64,000 bases of DNA. Source: Massilia aquatica. GTDB taxonomy: Bacteria > Pseudomonadota > Gammaproteobacteria > Burkholderiales > Burkholderiaceae_D. The position numbers were made by a program, and so were the translations under genes. Shown piece after piece: positions 24,869 through 34,214 of the stretch (position 1 is its first letter; each line of letters starts with the position of its first letter). The stretch spans positions 604,843 to 668,842 of the forward strand of contig NZ_VVIW01000002.1 of the NCBI RefSeq assembly GCF_011682045.1. The letters are read 5' to 3'. A model generated the notes under the pieces. It was not told the DNA's origin, ran no database searches, and was given only the letters and a program-made list of their open reading frames with translations.

Positions 24869-27328
24869 TTACAGCGCCGGCGTGTATTTGACCGTGAACA
24901 TGACGCTGCGCGGCGTGCCGTAGTCGTTGTTGCCGTCGGTCTGGTTGAAGGCCGGGATGTAGTAGCGCTTGTCGAACAGATTGTTGACGTTGAGCGCCAG
25001 CGCCACCTCGGGGTTGAGCTGCCAGGCCAGGCGCGCATTCCAGACGTTAAAGCCAGGTATTTTGAAGGTGCGCTCGTAGCCGATGCTGTTGCTTTGCGCA
25101 CTGAATCCGGCGCCGACGCTCAGCTTGTTCCAATCGCCCGGCAACTGGTAGCGGCTCCACACGCGCAGCAAGTGTTTCGGGGTCCACTGGCTGAAGGTCT
25201 TGCCCTGGTTGTCGGCATCCTGCAGGAATTTGGTGGTGTTCCAGGTGTAGCCGGCCGACACTTCCAGGCCCGGCAGTACCGTGCCGCTGGCCTCGGCTTC
25301 CACGCCCTGGCTGCGCACCTTGCCGCTGGTTTTGTTGCAATACCAGCCATCGCAGGCGTAACCGGCGGCGTAATCGGCCACCGAGCGGTTCTTGTGGTCG
25401 TAGCGGAACATGGCCAGCGCGGTGTTGACCTTGCCGTCCATGAGTTCGCCTTTGAGGCCGGCTTCCATATTGCTGCCGATGACAGGCTCGAGCGCCTGGC
25501 CGGCGACGGTGCGTCCGGACTGCGTTTCGAACACACTAGTGTAGCTGCCGTAGGCCGACCATTGCCGGTTCAGCGCATACACCAGGCCGGCGTACGGCGT
25601 CACCTTGCCCGAGGCCGTGACCGTGCTCTGCTCGTTCAGGCGCGGCTGGCGGTAGAGTTCGTCGTACCAGCTCACACGCGCGCCGGCAATCGCGGTCAGC
25701 GCCTCGCTCACCCTGGCGCGCCAGCTGCCGTAGAGGCCTTTTTGACGGATATCATAGTTGGCGTAGGTGGCGCGGCCGCCGCGCGCGAGGATGGTGTCGA
25801 AGTCCATCCACGGGCGCGCGTGGTCGATGTTGAAGATGTTGCCACCGGGATTGAAGGTGCGCGCGTAGCGGTCGTCCGAGGTGTATTTCGAGTAATTGGC
25901 GCCGAGCATGACGTCGTGGCGCAGCCCAAATGCGTCGAAACGGCCGTTCAGGTACAGGTCGGCGCCCAGCTTGGTCGAATTGAAATCGGTGGACCAGTCG
26001 GCAAAGTCGAGCCCGCTGCCGTCGGCTGCCACCTTGCCGTGCATGCGCTGGTGCACCGAAGAATTGTTCTCGTCCATGTGGACGGCGGCCGCCTTCACAG
26101 TCCAGTTGGCGTTGAAGCGATGGCTGAGGTCGGCAAAGACGGTGGTCTGTTCGATTTCGGCGCGGTTCCAGTGGGCGCCGGTGTAGGTCGAACGCGGCAG
26201 GCCGATGTCGCCGCCGTCCGGATAGCGCGGCAGGCCGCGCACCATCGGGCGGGTGCGGTTGTCGGTATTGCTCACAGCCAGGCCGAGGCTGGTGTCGGGG
26301 CTGATGTCATAGTCGAGCGCGGCGTACAGTGCGCGGTTCTTTTCCCAGACTTGGTCGATGAAGGAGTGGCTGTTGTCGACATCGGCCACCACGCGCGCGC
26401 GCACGGTGCCGGCGGCGTTGAGCGGACTGCCGGCGTCGAGCTGGACGCCGGCGTGGTCCCAGGAACCGGCGCGGGCGGTCAGCGCCACGCTGCGTTCGGC
26501 CTGGCCGCGCTTGCGTACCAGGTTGACCGCGCCGCCCGGGCTGCCGGTGCCCTGCAACAGGCCGGCGGCGCCGCGCAGCACTTCCACCCGGTCGAAGTAG
26601 ACCAGGCCTTCGGTGCCCCAGTTGCCCAGCGCATAGGTGTTGCGCGGGATCGGCACGCCGTCGTACTGCCACGAATCGATCTGGAAGCCGCGTGAATTGA
26701 TGATCATGCCCTGGCCCACGCCCTTGACGCCGACCACGCCGGTGATACTGTTGGCGGCGTCCATCAGGTCGGCCAGGCCCTGGTCGTCCATCTGCTCGCG
26801 GGTGAGCACGCTGACCGATTGCGGAATGTCCTTGCGCGCCAGCTCGCCTTTGCCCAGGGTGACCATATTGCTGGCGTAGGAGGTGCTGCCTTCGGTGGTG
26901 GCGCTGCGCGCCGCTTGCGCGCTGACCTTGATTTCGCTCATGGTTTGCGCGGGAGTCGGGGCAGGGGCCGGGGCGGCGGGAACGGCGGCCGCGGCCGGAA
27001 CCAGGAGGTAGCCGGCGCCCGACTTGCCCAGCGCGTAGCCGGTGCCGCGCAGCAGCACGGCGAAGCCTTGTTCGACGCCGTAGCTGCCCGACAAGCCCTC
27101 GCTGCGCACGCCTTGCACCCTGGCGGCATCGACGGCGATGGCGACGCCGGCCAGCTGCGCGTAGCGGTTCAATGCATCGGCCAGCGGGCCGGCGGCGATG
27201 CTGTACTGGCGTTCCTGGGTCTGGGCCTGCGCGTGCAGGGCCGGTCCGGCACTGAGCAAGACGCCGCACAGGAGTTCGATGGCGATGACGGAGGCGCGCA
27301 GGCTGCGCGAGCGGGAGGTTGTAGACAT
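24869..27328 (-). CDS. TonB-dependent siderophore receptor with signalling (STN) domain
   Basis: An 819-residue outer-membrane receptor that imports a ferric siderophore and signals its presence. A signal peptide ends near LHAQAQ. Residues about 40-120 form the STN (secretin/TonB N-terminal) domain, starting YSIAAGPLADALNRYAQLAG, that contacts FecR. The plug domain follows with SVSVLTREQMDDQGL and the NSRGF element. The beta barrel ends with an aromatic-rich final strand VMFTVKYTPAL. I prefer the ATG at 27328, which has AAGGA nine bases upstream, over 27403. It is the transducer of the fecI-fecR system directly upstream. The siderophore type, probably a TonB receptor of the FecA/FpvA class, is not determined. 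Confidence 0.94.
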   Translation of the reverse strand: MSTTSRSRSLRASVIAIELLCGVLLSAGPALHAQAQTQERQYSIAAGPLADALNRYAQLAGVAIAVDAARVQGVRSEGLSGSYGVEQGFAVLLRGTGYALGKSGAGYLLVPAAAAVPAAPAPAPTPAQTMSEIKVSAQAARSATTEGSTSYASNMVTLGKGELARKDIPQSVSVLTREQMDDQGLADLMDAANSITGVVGVKGVGQGMIINSRGFQIDSWQYDGVPIPRNTYALGNWGTEGLVYFDRVEVLRGAAGLLQGTGSPGGAVNLVRKRGQAERSVALTARAGSWDHAGVQLDAGSPLNAAGTVRARVVADVDNSHSFIDQVWEKNRALYAALDYDISPDTSLGLAVSNTDNRTRPMVRGLPRYPDGGDIGLPRSTYTGAHWNRAEIEQTTVFADLSHRFNANWTVKAAAVHMDENNSSVHQRMHGKVAADGSGLDFADWSTDFNSTKLGADLYLNGRFDAFGLRHDVMLGANYSKYTSDDRYARTFNPGGNIFNIDHARPWMDFDTILARGGRATYANYDIRQKGLYGSWRARVSEALTAIAGARVSWYDELYRQPRLNEQSTVTASGKVTPYAGLVYALNRQWSAYGSYTSVFETQSGRTVAGQALEPVIGSNMEAGLKGELMDGKVNTALAMFRYDHKNRSVADYAAGYACDGWYCNKTSGKVRSQGVEAEASGTVLPGLEVSAGYTWNTTKFLQDADNQGKTFSQWTPKHLLRVWSRYQLPGDWNKLSVGAGFSAQSNSIGYERTFKIPGFNVWNARLAWQLNPEVALALNVNNLFDKRYYIPAFNQTDGNNDYGTPRSVMFTVKYTPAL

Positions 27329-27406
27329 GTCGATGCTTCCTTGTGGATGGGTTTCATTGACATGACGAAGCAAAAAACAAAACCGGAACCGCTGTTCGCA
27401 CATTAT

Positions 27407-28396
27407 TTACTCTTTTTTCGGCTCCACCAGCACCAGCCATGGCGTGATGGTGCGAATCCGCAGTTGTGGAAAGCTCGCTTGCAAGAGTGTGAGCGCGCCG
27501 TCGGTGTCGTCCAGCGGCAGCACAGCCGAGACGCGAATGCCCGCTAACCTGGCCGGGTCGAACTCGATGCGCCCGCTGCGGTGCCGCTGCAGCTGGGCCA
27601 GCACCTCGGCCAGCGGACGGTCGGCCACCACCAGCTGGTGCAGGCGCCAGGCGTCGTCGATGCTGGCCGGGTCGATCGGCGTCGGGGCGCCGACACCGGC
27701 GGCGTCGATGGTCACACGCTGGCCGGCGCCGACGGATGCTTCGCCGCCGCTGGCAGATCGCACCGCCACCCGCGATTCGAGCATGCTCAGGACCGTGGCC
27801 GGACCCTGGCGCGCGACCGTGAAGCGGGTGCCGAGCGCGCGCATGCTGCCCTGTGGCGTCTCGACCACGAAGGGGCGCGCCGCATCCCTGGCGACATCGA
27901 CCAGTATTTCGCCCTGCACCAGTTCGACCGTGCGGCGCCGGGAATCGAAGCGCAGGTTCACGGCGCTGGCGCCGTTGAGGGTAATGCGGCTGCCGTCGTC
28001 CAGGGTGTGGCTGCGCCATTGCCCGCTGCCGGCGCGCAGGTCGGCCAGCAGCCACGCGGGCCGCCAGGTGTTCGCGCTCAGCCATGCCGGTCCGGCCAGC
28101 AGCGCCAGCGCGGCCCCGAGGGCGGCGACGGCGCGGCGCGCGCGCTTCGGCGGCGCTGTTGCCAGCACGCTGCCCAGCGCCGCGCGCGCCGGCCTGGCGC
28201 TGCCGCCGGCCTGCCCGCGCACCTCGCCCAGCTGCGCCAGCAGTTCTTCCATCCCGGCGGCCGCTTGCGCGTGGCGCGGGTCGGCCAGCTTCCAGGCGCT
28301 GAAGCCGGCATGGGCACGGGCGCGCCCGGCCTCGTCGTCGCCGCTCAGGCGGACGATCCAGGCGGCGGCCTGCGCGGCGATCGCGTCGTCTCTCAT
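27407..28396 (-). CDS. fecR: FecR-type anti-sigma factor / sigma regulator
   Basis: A 329-residue inner-membrane regulator. The N-terminal part (about 1-80) has the FecR DUF4880-like start AAAWIVRLSG and W..ADPRH. A membrane helix lies at about residues 95-115, and the periplasmic FecR domain has the pattern DDGSRITLNGASAVNLRFD. The C-terminal STN-like part contacts the receptor. The start ATG overlaps the fecI stop (ATGA). It holds FecI inactive until the receptor signals. Symbols are by family, not a claim of ferric citrate as ligand. Confidence 0.92.
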   Translation of the reverse strand: MRDDAIAAQAAAWIVRLSGDDEAGRARAHAGFSAWKLADPRHAQAAAGMEELLAQLGEVRGQAGGSARPARAALGSVLATAPPKRARRAVAALGAALALLAGPAWLSANTWRPAWLLADLRAGSGQWRSHTLDDGSRITLNGASAVNLRFDSRRRTVELVQGEILVDVARDAARPFVVETPQGSMRALGTRFTVARQGPATVLSMLESRVAVRSASGGEASVGAGQRVTIDAAGVGAPTPIDPASIDDAWRLHQLVVADRPLAEVLAQLQRHRSGRIEFDPARLAGIRVSAVLPLDDTDGALTLLQASFPQLRIRTITPWLVLVEPKKE

Positions 28397-28926
28397 GCCA
28401 GCGCCGCGCACCGGTGGCGGCATGCGAGCAGCGCCTGCACCAGGTATTTCTGCACCATGCGCACCGATACGCCCAGATGGGCGGCGATGGCGGCGTGGGT
28501 TTGCTGGTCCAGGTAATGCAGCATAAAGGCCTCGCGCGCCCTGGCGTTTATGGCTTGCAGGGCGGCGCCGATCTGGTCCAGCGCTTCGAGCGCCATCAGG
28601 ATCTCGTCGGGCGCGGGGTGGCACGGCAGGCTGTCGGCCAGCACGGCCATTTCGGCCAGGTAGGCATGTTCGAGCACCTCGCGCCGGGCGCGGTCGATGA
28701 TCAGGCGTTTGGCGGTGGTGGCCAGCCAGGCGCGTGGCTGTTCGACGCCGAGCAGGGCGTCGCGCGAGGCGATGATGCGCATGAAGGTGTCGTGCGCGAC
28801 GTCGGCCGCGTTGTGGGCGCAGCCGAGCTTCTTGCGCAACCAGCCAAACAGCCAGTCGTGATGCTCGCTATACAGTATGCACACTGCATGAGCGTGCTGC
28901 TGCGGAATTGACTCGGCCGCCGACAT
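28393..28926 (-). CDS. fecI: FecI-type ECF sigma factor for iron uptake
   Basis: An ECF sigma factor of about 177 residues. Region 2 includes HDWLFGWLRKKLGC and the ADVAHDTFMRI motif, and region 4 holds the LDQQTHAAIAAHLGVSVRMVQKYL helix-turn-helix. The ATG at 28926 has AGG eight bases upstream; an in-frame GTG at 28935 is an alternative. A perfect Fur box lies 16 bases upstream of this ATG, so transcription should rise when iron is scarce. Together with FecR and the receptor it forms a classic cell-surface signalling system that runs the operon to 22642. Confidence 0.92.
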   Translation of the reverse strand: MSAAESIPQQHAHAVCILYSEHHDWLFGWLRKKLGCAHNAADVAHDTFMRIIASRDALLGVEQPRAWLATTAKRLIIDRARREVLEHAYLAEMAVLADSLPCHPAPDEILMALEALDQIGAALQAINARAREAFMLHYLDQQTHAAIAAHLGVSVRMVQKYLVQALLACRHRCAALA

Positions 28927-28941
28927 GACCATCACCTAAAA

Positions 28942-28960
28942 GAGAATAAGAATTATTCTC
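28942..28960. promoter_or_regulatory. Fur box
   Basis: GAGAATAA, GAA, TTATTCTC: a perfect 19-base palindrome (8-3-8) of Fur-box character immediately upstream of fecI. The three-base centre and AT-rich arms match the Fur consensus. It should repress the fecI-fecR-receptor operon in iron-replete cells. Confidence 0.9.
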
Positions 28961-29008
28961 ATTATAGGTGGTGAGGCTGCCGGTTGGCAACTGCGTGGCC
29001 GCCGCCGT

Positions 29009-29938
29009 TCACACGAAGGCCAGGTCGTGCTGCAGGATCAGGTGGTCGAGCCAGTCGTCGCTGTGGCCGAAGCGGTAGCCCAGCTGCGCGGCGCGCGCGG
29101 TGTTCATCCTGTACTGGGCCGGATAGTCGAAGGGACTGAGCATGCCCGCAGCGACCTGTTGCTTGGCCGGCAGCGCGCGCACCGGTACCTCCAGCAGCAT
29201 GCCGATGCGCTGGACCAGGTCGAACGCGGACAGGCCGCCGTCGCAGGCCGCGTTGACCGGGCCGGTGAAATCCTGGGCGCCGGCCCACAGCAGGAAGTTG
29301 CTGGTGCCCTGGGCGCTCATGAAGGAGCTGGCGGCGGCCGCGTTGGCGTAGCGCAGCGGCGCGTGCTGGCGCACCAGGTCGACGTAGTGGGCCAGGCGCC
29401 CGGTAAAGTCTTCGGCGCCGGCCAGCACGTGGCCGATGCGCACCGTGACCAGCGGCAGCGAGCCGTCGCGGTACAGATAGGCTTCGGCCTGCACCTTGCC
29501 GGCCACGTAGCTCTCGGTGGCCAGGCGCGTGTCGTGCCACGGATAGCGGGTGTCGATCGGCTGCGCCAGCATGTTGATGTCGGTCTCGGAAAACGGCGCA
29601 TCCTGCTGCCCGAGCAGCTCGCGGTAGACGTCGATGGTGGAGGCGACGATGTAGCGTTTCACCTTGCCGGCGAAGACCTTGACGGCAATCGCCGCGTCCA
29701 GCGGGCTGTAGCACATCTGGTCGTACACGATGTCGTAGCCGGCCGTATTGGCGAAGGCGGCGCGCATGGCGTGCTCGTTGCGGCGGTCGACCTTGATGCG
29801 GGTGATGCGCGCGCCGAACGGGTCCGGGGTGTGGCCGCGCGTGGCGATCGTTACCTGGTGACCCGCGTTGAGCAAACGCTGCACCAGCAGCTTGCCGAAG
29901 TAGCGGGTGCCGCCTATCACCAATATATTCTTACCCAT
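29009..29938 (-). CDS. NAD-dependent epimerase/dehydratase (atypical SDR)
   Basis: A 309-residue atypical short-chain dehydrogenase/reductase with a Rossmann nucleotide site GGTRYFGK at residues 9-16 and an Arg in ATRG that would suit NADP(H). The later stretch YVAGKVQAE holds the Tyr-x-x-x-Lys catalytic pair (Y-V-A-G-K). The substrate, a nucleotide sugar or another carbonyl compound, cannot be told. The LysR-type regulator starts 105 bases away on the opposite strand, so regulation by it is likely. Confidence 0.85.
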   Translation of the reverse strand: MGKNILVIGGTRYFGKLLVQRLLNAGHQVTIATRGHTPDPFGARITRIKVDRRNEHAMRAAFANTAGYDIVYDQMCYSPLDAAIAVKVFAGKVKRYIVASTIDVYRELLGQQDAPFSETDINMLAQPIDTRYPWHDTRLATESYVAGKVQAEAYLYRDGSLPLVTVRIGHVLAGAEDFTGRLAHYVDLVRQHAPLRYANAAAASSFMSAQGTSNFLLWAGAQDFTGPVNAACDGGLSAFDLVQRIGMLLEVPVRALPAKQQVAAGMLSPFDYPAQYRMNTARAAQLGYRFGHSDDWLDHLILQHDLAFV

Positions 29939-30042
29939 TGCATTCCCTTGTTGATCTCAGTATATTTTCTGCTTAGTATGGCTATTCAACAACCGAGAAA
30001 AATTGAACCAATGAGCAAGAAAATCTTAGCCATGGCGTATGC

Positions 30043-30945
30043 ATGAGGCCGCTGCGCACACTTTCCGGGCTGGTCGACTTCGACTGCGCGGCGCGCTGGG
30101 GCAGTTTTAAGCTGGCGGCCCAGGAACTGCACAAGACCCCGGCGGCGATCAGCCAGCAGGTCAAGCAGCTCGAAGAGAACCTGGGCTTTGCCCTGTTCAT
30201 CCGCCATGCGCGCCATGTGACCCTGACCGCCAAGGGCCAGGAACTGGCGGTGGTGGTGGCGCGCGTGCTGGGCGAACTGCGCGCCAAGGTGGGGGCGCTG
30301 CAAGGCGGCGACGAGGAATCGGTGCTGCGCATCTCGACCACCCATTCGTTCGCCATCAAATGGCTGGTGCCGCGCATGCACCGGTTTACCAAGCTGTATC
30401 CGGAACTCGATATCCGGCTCGACTCGAACGATGCGCAGGTCAACCTGGAGGACGACAGCAGCGATGTGGCGGTGCGCTACGGGCCGGTGAGCGACGGCGA
30501 TCCGGCGCTGCTGTTCCGCGAACGCCTGATCGCGGTCTACAGTCCCGACCTGCTCGCGCCCGGCCAGGCCGAACTGACCCTGGCCGACCTGCCCAATTTT
30601 CCGCTGCTGTACGAGAATTCGACCGAGTCGTGGTTGCAGCTACTGAACGAGAACAAGGCCTTGAAGGGTAAATACGATTTCTCGCGCGGCTACAGCCACT
30701 GGGGCGTGCTGGCGCAGGCGGCGGTGGCGGGGCAGGGGATCGCGCTGGTGACGTTCGGGATCGCCTTTCAGGATATTCTCAAAGGCGCACTGCGCCAGAT
30801 CAACTGCCGCAGTGCGCCGTTCGGCAGCGGCTACCGCTTCATGGTCAACCGCAGCAAGGAGAACATGCCCAAGGTGCAGCGCTTCCGTGCCTGGCTGGTG
30901 GCCGAGATGAACGAGATGCAGCGCGCGCTGGATCAGACGACGTAA
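30043..30945 (+). CDS. LysR-family transcriptional regulator (GcvA-like)
   Basis: A 300-residue regulator. The N-terminal winged helix-turn-helix covers residues 5-62 with WGSFKLAAQELHKTPAAIS and LEENLGFALF, and the C-terminal substrate-binding domain runs from about 90 with LRISTTHSFAIKWL. The GcvA-type effector domain pattern (RLDSND, ALLFRERLIAVYSP) is present. It is divergent from the SDR gene with an AT-rich 104-base gap, the usual arrangement for a regulator and its target. The inducer is unknown. Confidence 0.9.
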   Translation: MRPLRTLSGLVDFDCAARWGSFKLAAQELHKTPAAISQQVKQLEENLGFALFIRHARHVTLTAKGQELAVVVARVLGELRAKVGALQGGDEESVLRISTTHSFAIKWLVPRMHRFTKLYPELDIRLDSNDAQVNLEDDSSDVAVRYGPVSDGDPALLFRERLIAVYSPDLLAPGQAELTLADLPNFPLLYENSTESWLQLLNENKALKGKYDFSRGYSHWGVLAQAAVAGQGIALVTFGIAFQDILKGALRQINCRSAPFGSGYRFMVNRSKENMPKVQRFRAWLVAEMNEMQRALDQTT

Positions 30946-30962
30946 ACACTGGCACGTAAACG

Positions 30963-30990
30963 ACAACGGCGGCCCGCGGGCCGCCGTTGT
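30963..30990. terminator. Bidirectional terminator-like palindrome
   Basis: ACAACGGCGGCCCG and its exact reverse complement abut, forming a 28-base palindrome between the convergent LysR and POT genes. There is a short TT run only, so termination strength is uncertain. Confidence 0.65.
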
Positions 30991-31007
30991 TCATGGTGCT
31001 ACTGCGC

Positions 31008-32540
31008 TTACTTCACGCCGTGCATCAGCTTCTGGATCAATGGTGCGAGCAGGAACAGCAGCACGCCGCCGATCATCAGCCACATGAAGCCCTGGGTGTA
31101 GCCCGACAGCGCCGACGCGATCGACATGCCCGACTCGCCGCTGACATGGCTGGCGAAAATGCCCGACAGGTTGTTGCCGATACCGGTCGAGAGGAACCAG
31201 CCGCCCATGCCCAGGCCGACCAGGCGCACCGGCGCGAGCTTGGTGACCATCGACAGGCCGATCGGGGACAGGCACAGCTCACCGATCGACTGCACCCAGT
31301 AGACCGCGAACAGGGTCCAGAACGGGATCTTGCCGTAGGTCGGATCGACCAGTTCTTTCAGCGCGTACATCAGCAGGCCGAAGGCGAGGCCGTTGAAGAT
31401 GATACCCAGGCCGAATTTACGCGGAATCGATGGATTGGCCTTGCCCATGGCGACCCAGACCCACGCGATCAGCGGAGCGCAGGCGATGATGGCCACCGAG
31501 TTCACGCTCTGGAACCAGGCGGTCGGGAATTCGCTCATGCCGAATGGGGCGGTGATGAAGGACAGGGCGCCCTTGCGGTCGACGATGCTCTCGGCCAGGA
31601 AGGTGAACGAGCTGCCGGCCTGTTCGAAGAACATCCAGAACAGGATGTTGAAGGCGAAGATGATCATCATCGCAAAGGTCTTGTCGCGCGCGACCTTGCC
31701 GTCGCGGACGCCTTCGGCGATCAGCATGCCGGCCAGGATCAGGAACAGGATGGTCAGCACGATCTGCAGGTTGCCGGCGCCGGCCTTGAGCAGGAAGAAC
31801 ATGACCGGGATCACCAGCAACGCGCCGGCGACCACCATGATCATGCGTTTCGGGCTGTTGTCTTCCGCCGGTGGCGCGCCGATACCCTTGAGGGTGGCGC
31901 GGCCGAAGAAGAACCATACCAGGCTGATGATCATGCCGATACCGGACGCGAAGAACACGACCTTGTAGGCCGGGATGTCGCCGGTGTTGAACACTTTCTG
32001 GGCCAGGACCTGGGTAAAGATCGGGGCCAGGAAGGCGCCGGCGTTGATGCCCATGTAGAAAATGGTGAAGCCGGAATCGCGGCGCGGGTCGTTCAGCTTA
32101 TAGAGCTTGCCGACCATGGTCGAGATGTTCGGTTTGAACAGGCCGTTACCGACGATGATGGTGGCAAGACCGAGCTTGAACACATCTTCGTTCGGCACCG
32201 TAATGGCGAACAGGCCGGCGGCCATGAAGGCGGCGCCGATCAGGATCGAGCGCTGGTAGCCGATGACTTTATCGGCCACATAACCGCCGAAGACCGCGCC
32301 GGCGTACACCAGCGCGAGGTAGGAACCGTACGTCAGGTTGGCGGATTGCTGGCCGCTGGCGTCGCCGCCGTAGAACTGCGTGACTATATATAGCACCAGT
32401 GCCCAGCGAATGCCGTAGAACGCAAATCGTTCCCAAAATTCGGTCATGAACAACATCCAGAGCGGACTTGGATGACCCAAGATCTGCTTGAATTCCGGGA
32501 TAGCGACTTCCTGGTGGGGTGTGTTAGCGGCACCGCTCAT
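31008..32540 (-). CDS. POT family proton-coupled peptide transporter
   Basis: A 510-residue inner-membrane transporter of the POT/PTR family that imports di- and tripeptides with protons. The signature FWERFAFYG at about residues 35-43 is the ExxER(F) proton-coupling motif. The segment GAVFGGYVADKVIG is typical of POT transporters, and about 14 helices are visible. It ends against the LysR gene through the 30963 palindrome. It is probably a single-gene unit. Substrate breadth cannot be inferred. Confidence 0.93.
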   Translation of the reverse strand: MSGAANTPHQEVAIPEFKQILGHPSPLWMLFMTEFWERFAFYGIRWALVLYIVTQFYGGDASGQQSANLTYGSYLALVYAGAVFGGYVADKVIGYQRSILIGAAFMAAGLFAITVPNEDVFKLGLATIIVGNGLFKPNISTMVGKLYKLNDPRRDSGFTIFYMGINAGAFLAPIFTQVLAQKVFNTGDIPAYKVVFFASGIGMIISLVWFFFGRATLKGIGAPPAEDNSPKRMIMVVAGALLVIPVMFFLLKAGAGNLQIVLTILFLILAGMLIAEGVRDGKVARDKTFAMMIIFAFNILFWMFFEQAGSSFTFLAESIVDRKGALSFITAPFGMSEFPTAWFQSVNSVAIIACAPLIAWVWVAMGKANPSIPRKFGLGIIFNGLAFGLLMYALKELVDPTYGKIPFWTLFAVYWVQSIGELCLSPIGLSMVTKLAPVRLVGLGMGGWFLSTGIGNNLSGIFASHVSGESGMSIASALSGYTQGFMWLMIGGVLLFLLAPLIQKLMHGVK

Positions 32541-32793
32541 GCGGTTTCTCCTGAATATGGTTATGGTTTATAAATTCATATGGGCAGCCGCGGCTCGTGA
32601 CCCCGGTTTTCCAATAGGGTCGCATTTTAATGTAAATCTTCTATGCTCAGCGAATTTTTGCCGGATGTGCTAATTACGACATCAAAGGAGGCCGCGCAAG
32701 CCCAACGGCAGTTGTGTCCCCCAAGAGCGGCGAGTTGTCGTATATTGGCATTGCAGGCTTGTTTGTTACACCGATTCGAAAAGGATTTGTACT

Positions 32794-34164
32794 ATGGAAC
32801 ATGACGTTGTCGATACCCTGATTTCGCCGGAAGGCCAGCTCGAAGTGCTGTCGAAAGCCGAAGTCGTCAAACTGCTCGACACCAGCCAGGGTGGCCTGTA
32901 TCAAATCTTCCGCAACTGCGCGCTCGCAGTCCTGAACTGCGGCAGCACCATCGACGATGGAAAAGAACTACTGGAACGCTATAAATCGTTTGAAATCAGC
33001 ATCGTACAGCGCGAGCGCGGCATCAAGCTGGAGATCAAGGGCGCCCCGGCGATCGCTTTCGTCGACGGCAAAATGATCAAGGGGATTCACGAACACCTGT
33101 TCGCGGTGCTGCGTGATATCGTTTTCATCAGCAGTGAAGTGACCGATAATCCCAAGTTCGACATGTCGCGCACGGAAGGCATCACCGATTCGGTGTTTCA
33201 CATCCTGCGCAACGCCAATGTGCTGCAGCCGCAGCGCAATCCGAACCTGGTGGTGTGCTGGGGCGGGCACTCGATCAACCGGATCGAATACAACTACTCC
33301 AAGGAAGTCGGCTACCAGATGGGATTGCGCGACCTCGACATCTGCACCGGCTGCGGCCCGGGCGCGATGAAAGGGCCGATGAAGGGTGCCACCATCGGGC
33401 ACGCCAAGCAGCGCCTGGCGGGCGGGCGCTACTTGGGCATTTCGGAGCCGGGCATTATCGCGGCCGAGTCGCCCAACCCGATCGTCAACGACCTGGTGAT
33501 CATGCCGGACATCGAAAAGCGCCTCGAAGCGTTCGTGCGCACCGGGCACGGGATCATTGTGTTCCCGGGCGGCGCCGGTACCGCCGAAGAGATCCTGTAC
33601 ATCCTCGGCATCCTGCTCCATCCGGATAACGCCGACATGCCGTATCCGCTCATTTTCACGGGTCCCGAAACGGCGCGCGACTACTTCATCCAGATTAACC
33701 AGTTCATCGCCGATACCCTGGGCGAGGAAGCGCAGAAGCGCTACAAGATCATCATCGACGACCCGGAAATGGTGGCCAAGGAGATGCAGCTGGGCATCCG
33801 CCAGGTACGCGAATTCCGCAAATCGCGCAGCGATGCCTATTATTTCAACTGGCTGCTCAAGATCGACGAGGAATTCCAGCGTCCGTTCCGGCCGACCCAC
33901 GAGAACATGCGCAACCTGACCCTGCACAAGAACCAGGAAAAGCACCTGCTGGCGGCCAACCTGCGGCGCGCGTTTTCAGGTGTGGTGGCGGGCAACGTCA
34001 AGGACGAGGGCATTCGGGCGATCGAAAAATTCGGCCACTTCGAAATCCATGGCGACGCCGCCATCATGGGGCCGATGGATGCGCTGCTGGCGTCCTTTGT
34101 CGCGCAAAGCCGGATGAAGTTGCCGGGCAAGGCGTACACCCCGTGCTATCGGGTCATTACCTAA
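32794..34164 (+). CDS. ppnN: Nucleotide 5'-monophosphate nucleosidase PpnN
   Basis: A 456-residue LOG/Rossmann-type enzyme that hydrolyses the N-glycosidic bond of purine and pyrimidine monophosphates. In E. coli it is regulated by (p)ppGpp. The LOG core has CTGCGPGAMKGPMKGA and the catalytic FPGGAGTAEEILY, with the N-terminal PpnN regulatory domain and a C-terminal extension after about 350. Length fits the E. coli enzyme of about 454 residues. The AT-rich gap of 253 bases to the POT gene holds promoters for both. Confidence 0.92.
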   Translation: MEHDVVDTLISPEGQLEVLSKAEVVKLLDTSQGGLYQIFRNCALAVLNCGSTIDDGKELLERYKSFEISIVQRERGIKLEIKGAPAIAFVDGKMIKGIHEHLFAVLRDIVFISSEVTDNPKFDMSRTEGITDSVFHILRNANVLQPQRNPNLVVCWGGHSINRIEYNYSKEVGYQMGLRDLDICTGCGPGAMKGPMKGATIGHAKQRLAGGRYLGISEPGIIAAESPNPIVNDLVIMPDIEKRLEAFVRTGHGIIVFPGGAGTAEEILYILGILLHPDNADMPYPLIFTGPETARDYFIQINQFIADTLGEEAQKRYKIIIDDPEMVAKEMQLGIRQVREFRKSRSDAYYFNWLLKIDEEFQRPFRPTHENMRNLTLHKNQEKHLLAANLRRAFSGVVAGNVKDEGIRAIEKFGHFEIHGDAAIMGPMDALLASFVAQSRMKLPGKAYTPCYRVIT

Positions 34165-34172
34165 GGCCCCAT

Positions 34173-34196
34173 GGTGCGCGCCGCCCGGCGCGCACC
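34173..34196. terminator. Hairpin between ppnN and the TonB-type receptor
   Basis: GGTGCGCGCC, GCCC loop, GGCGCGCACC: perfect 10-bp stem between two convergent genes. No T-run follows on either strand. Confidence 0.5.
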
Positions 34197-34214
34197 GATT
34201 CCGGATCGCCCACG

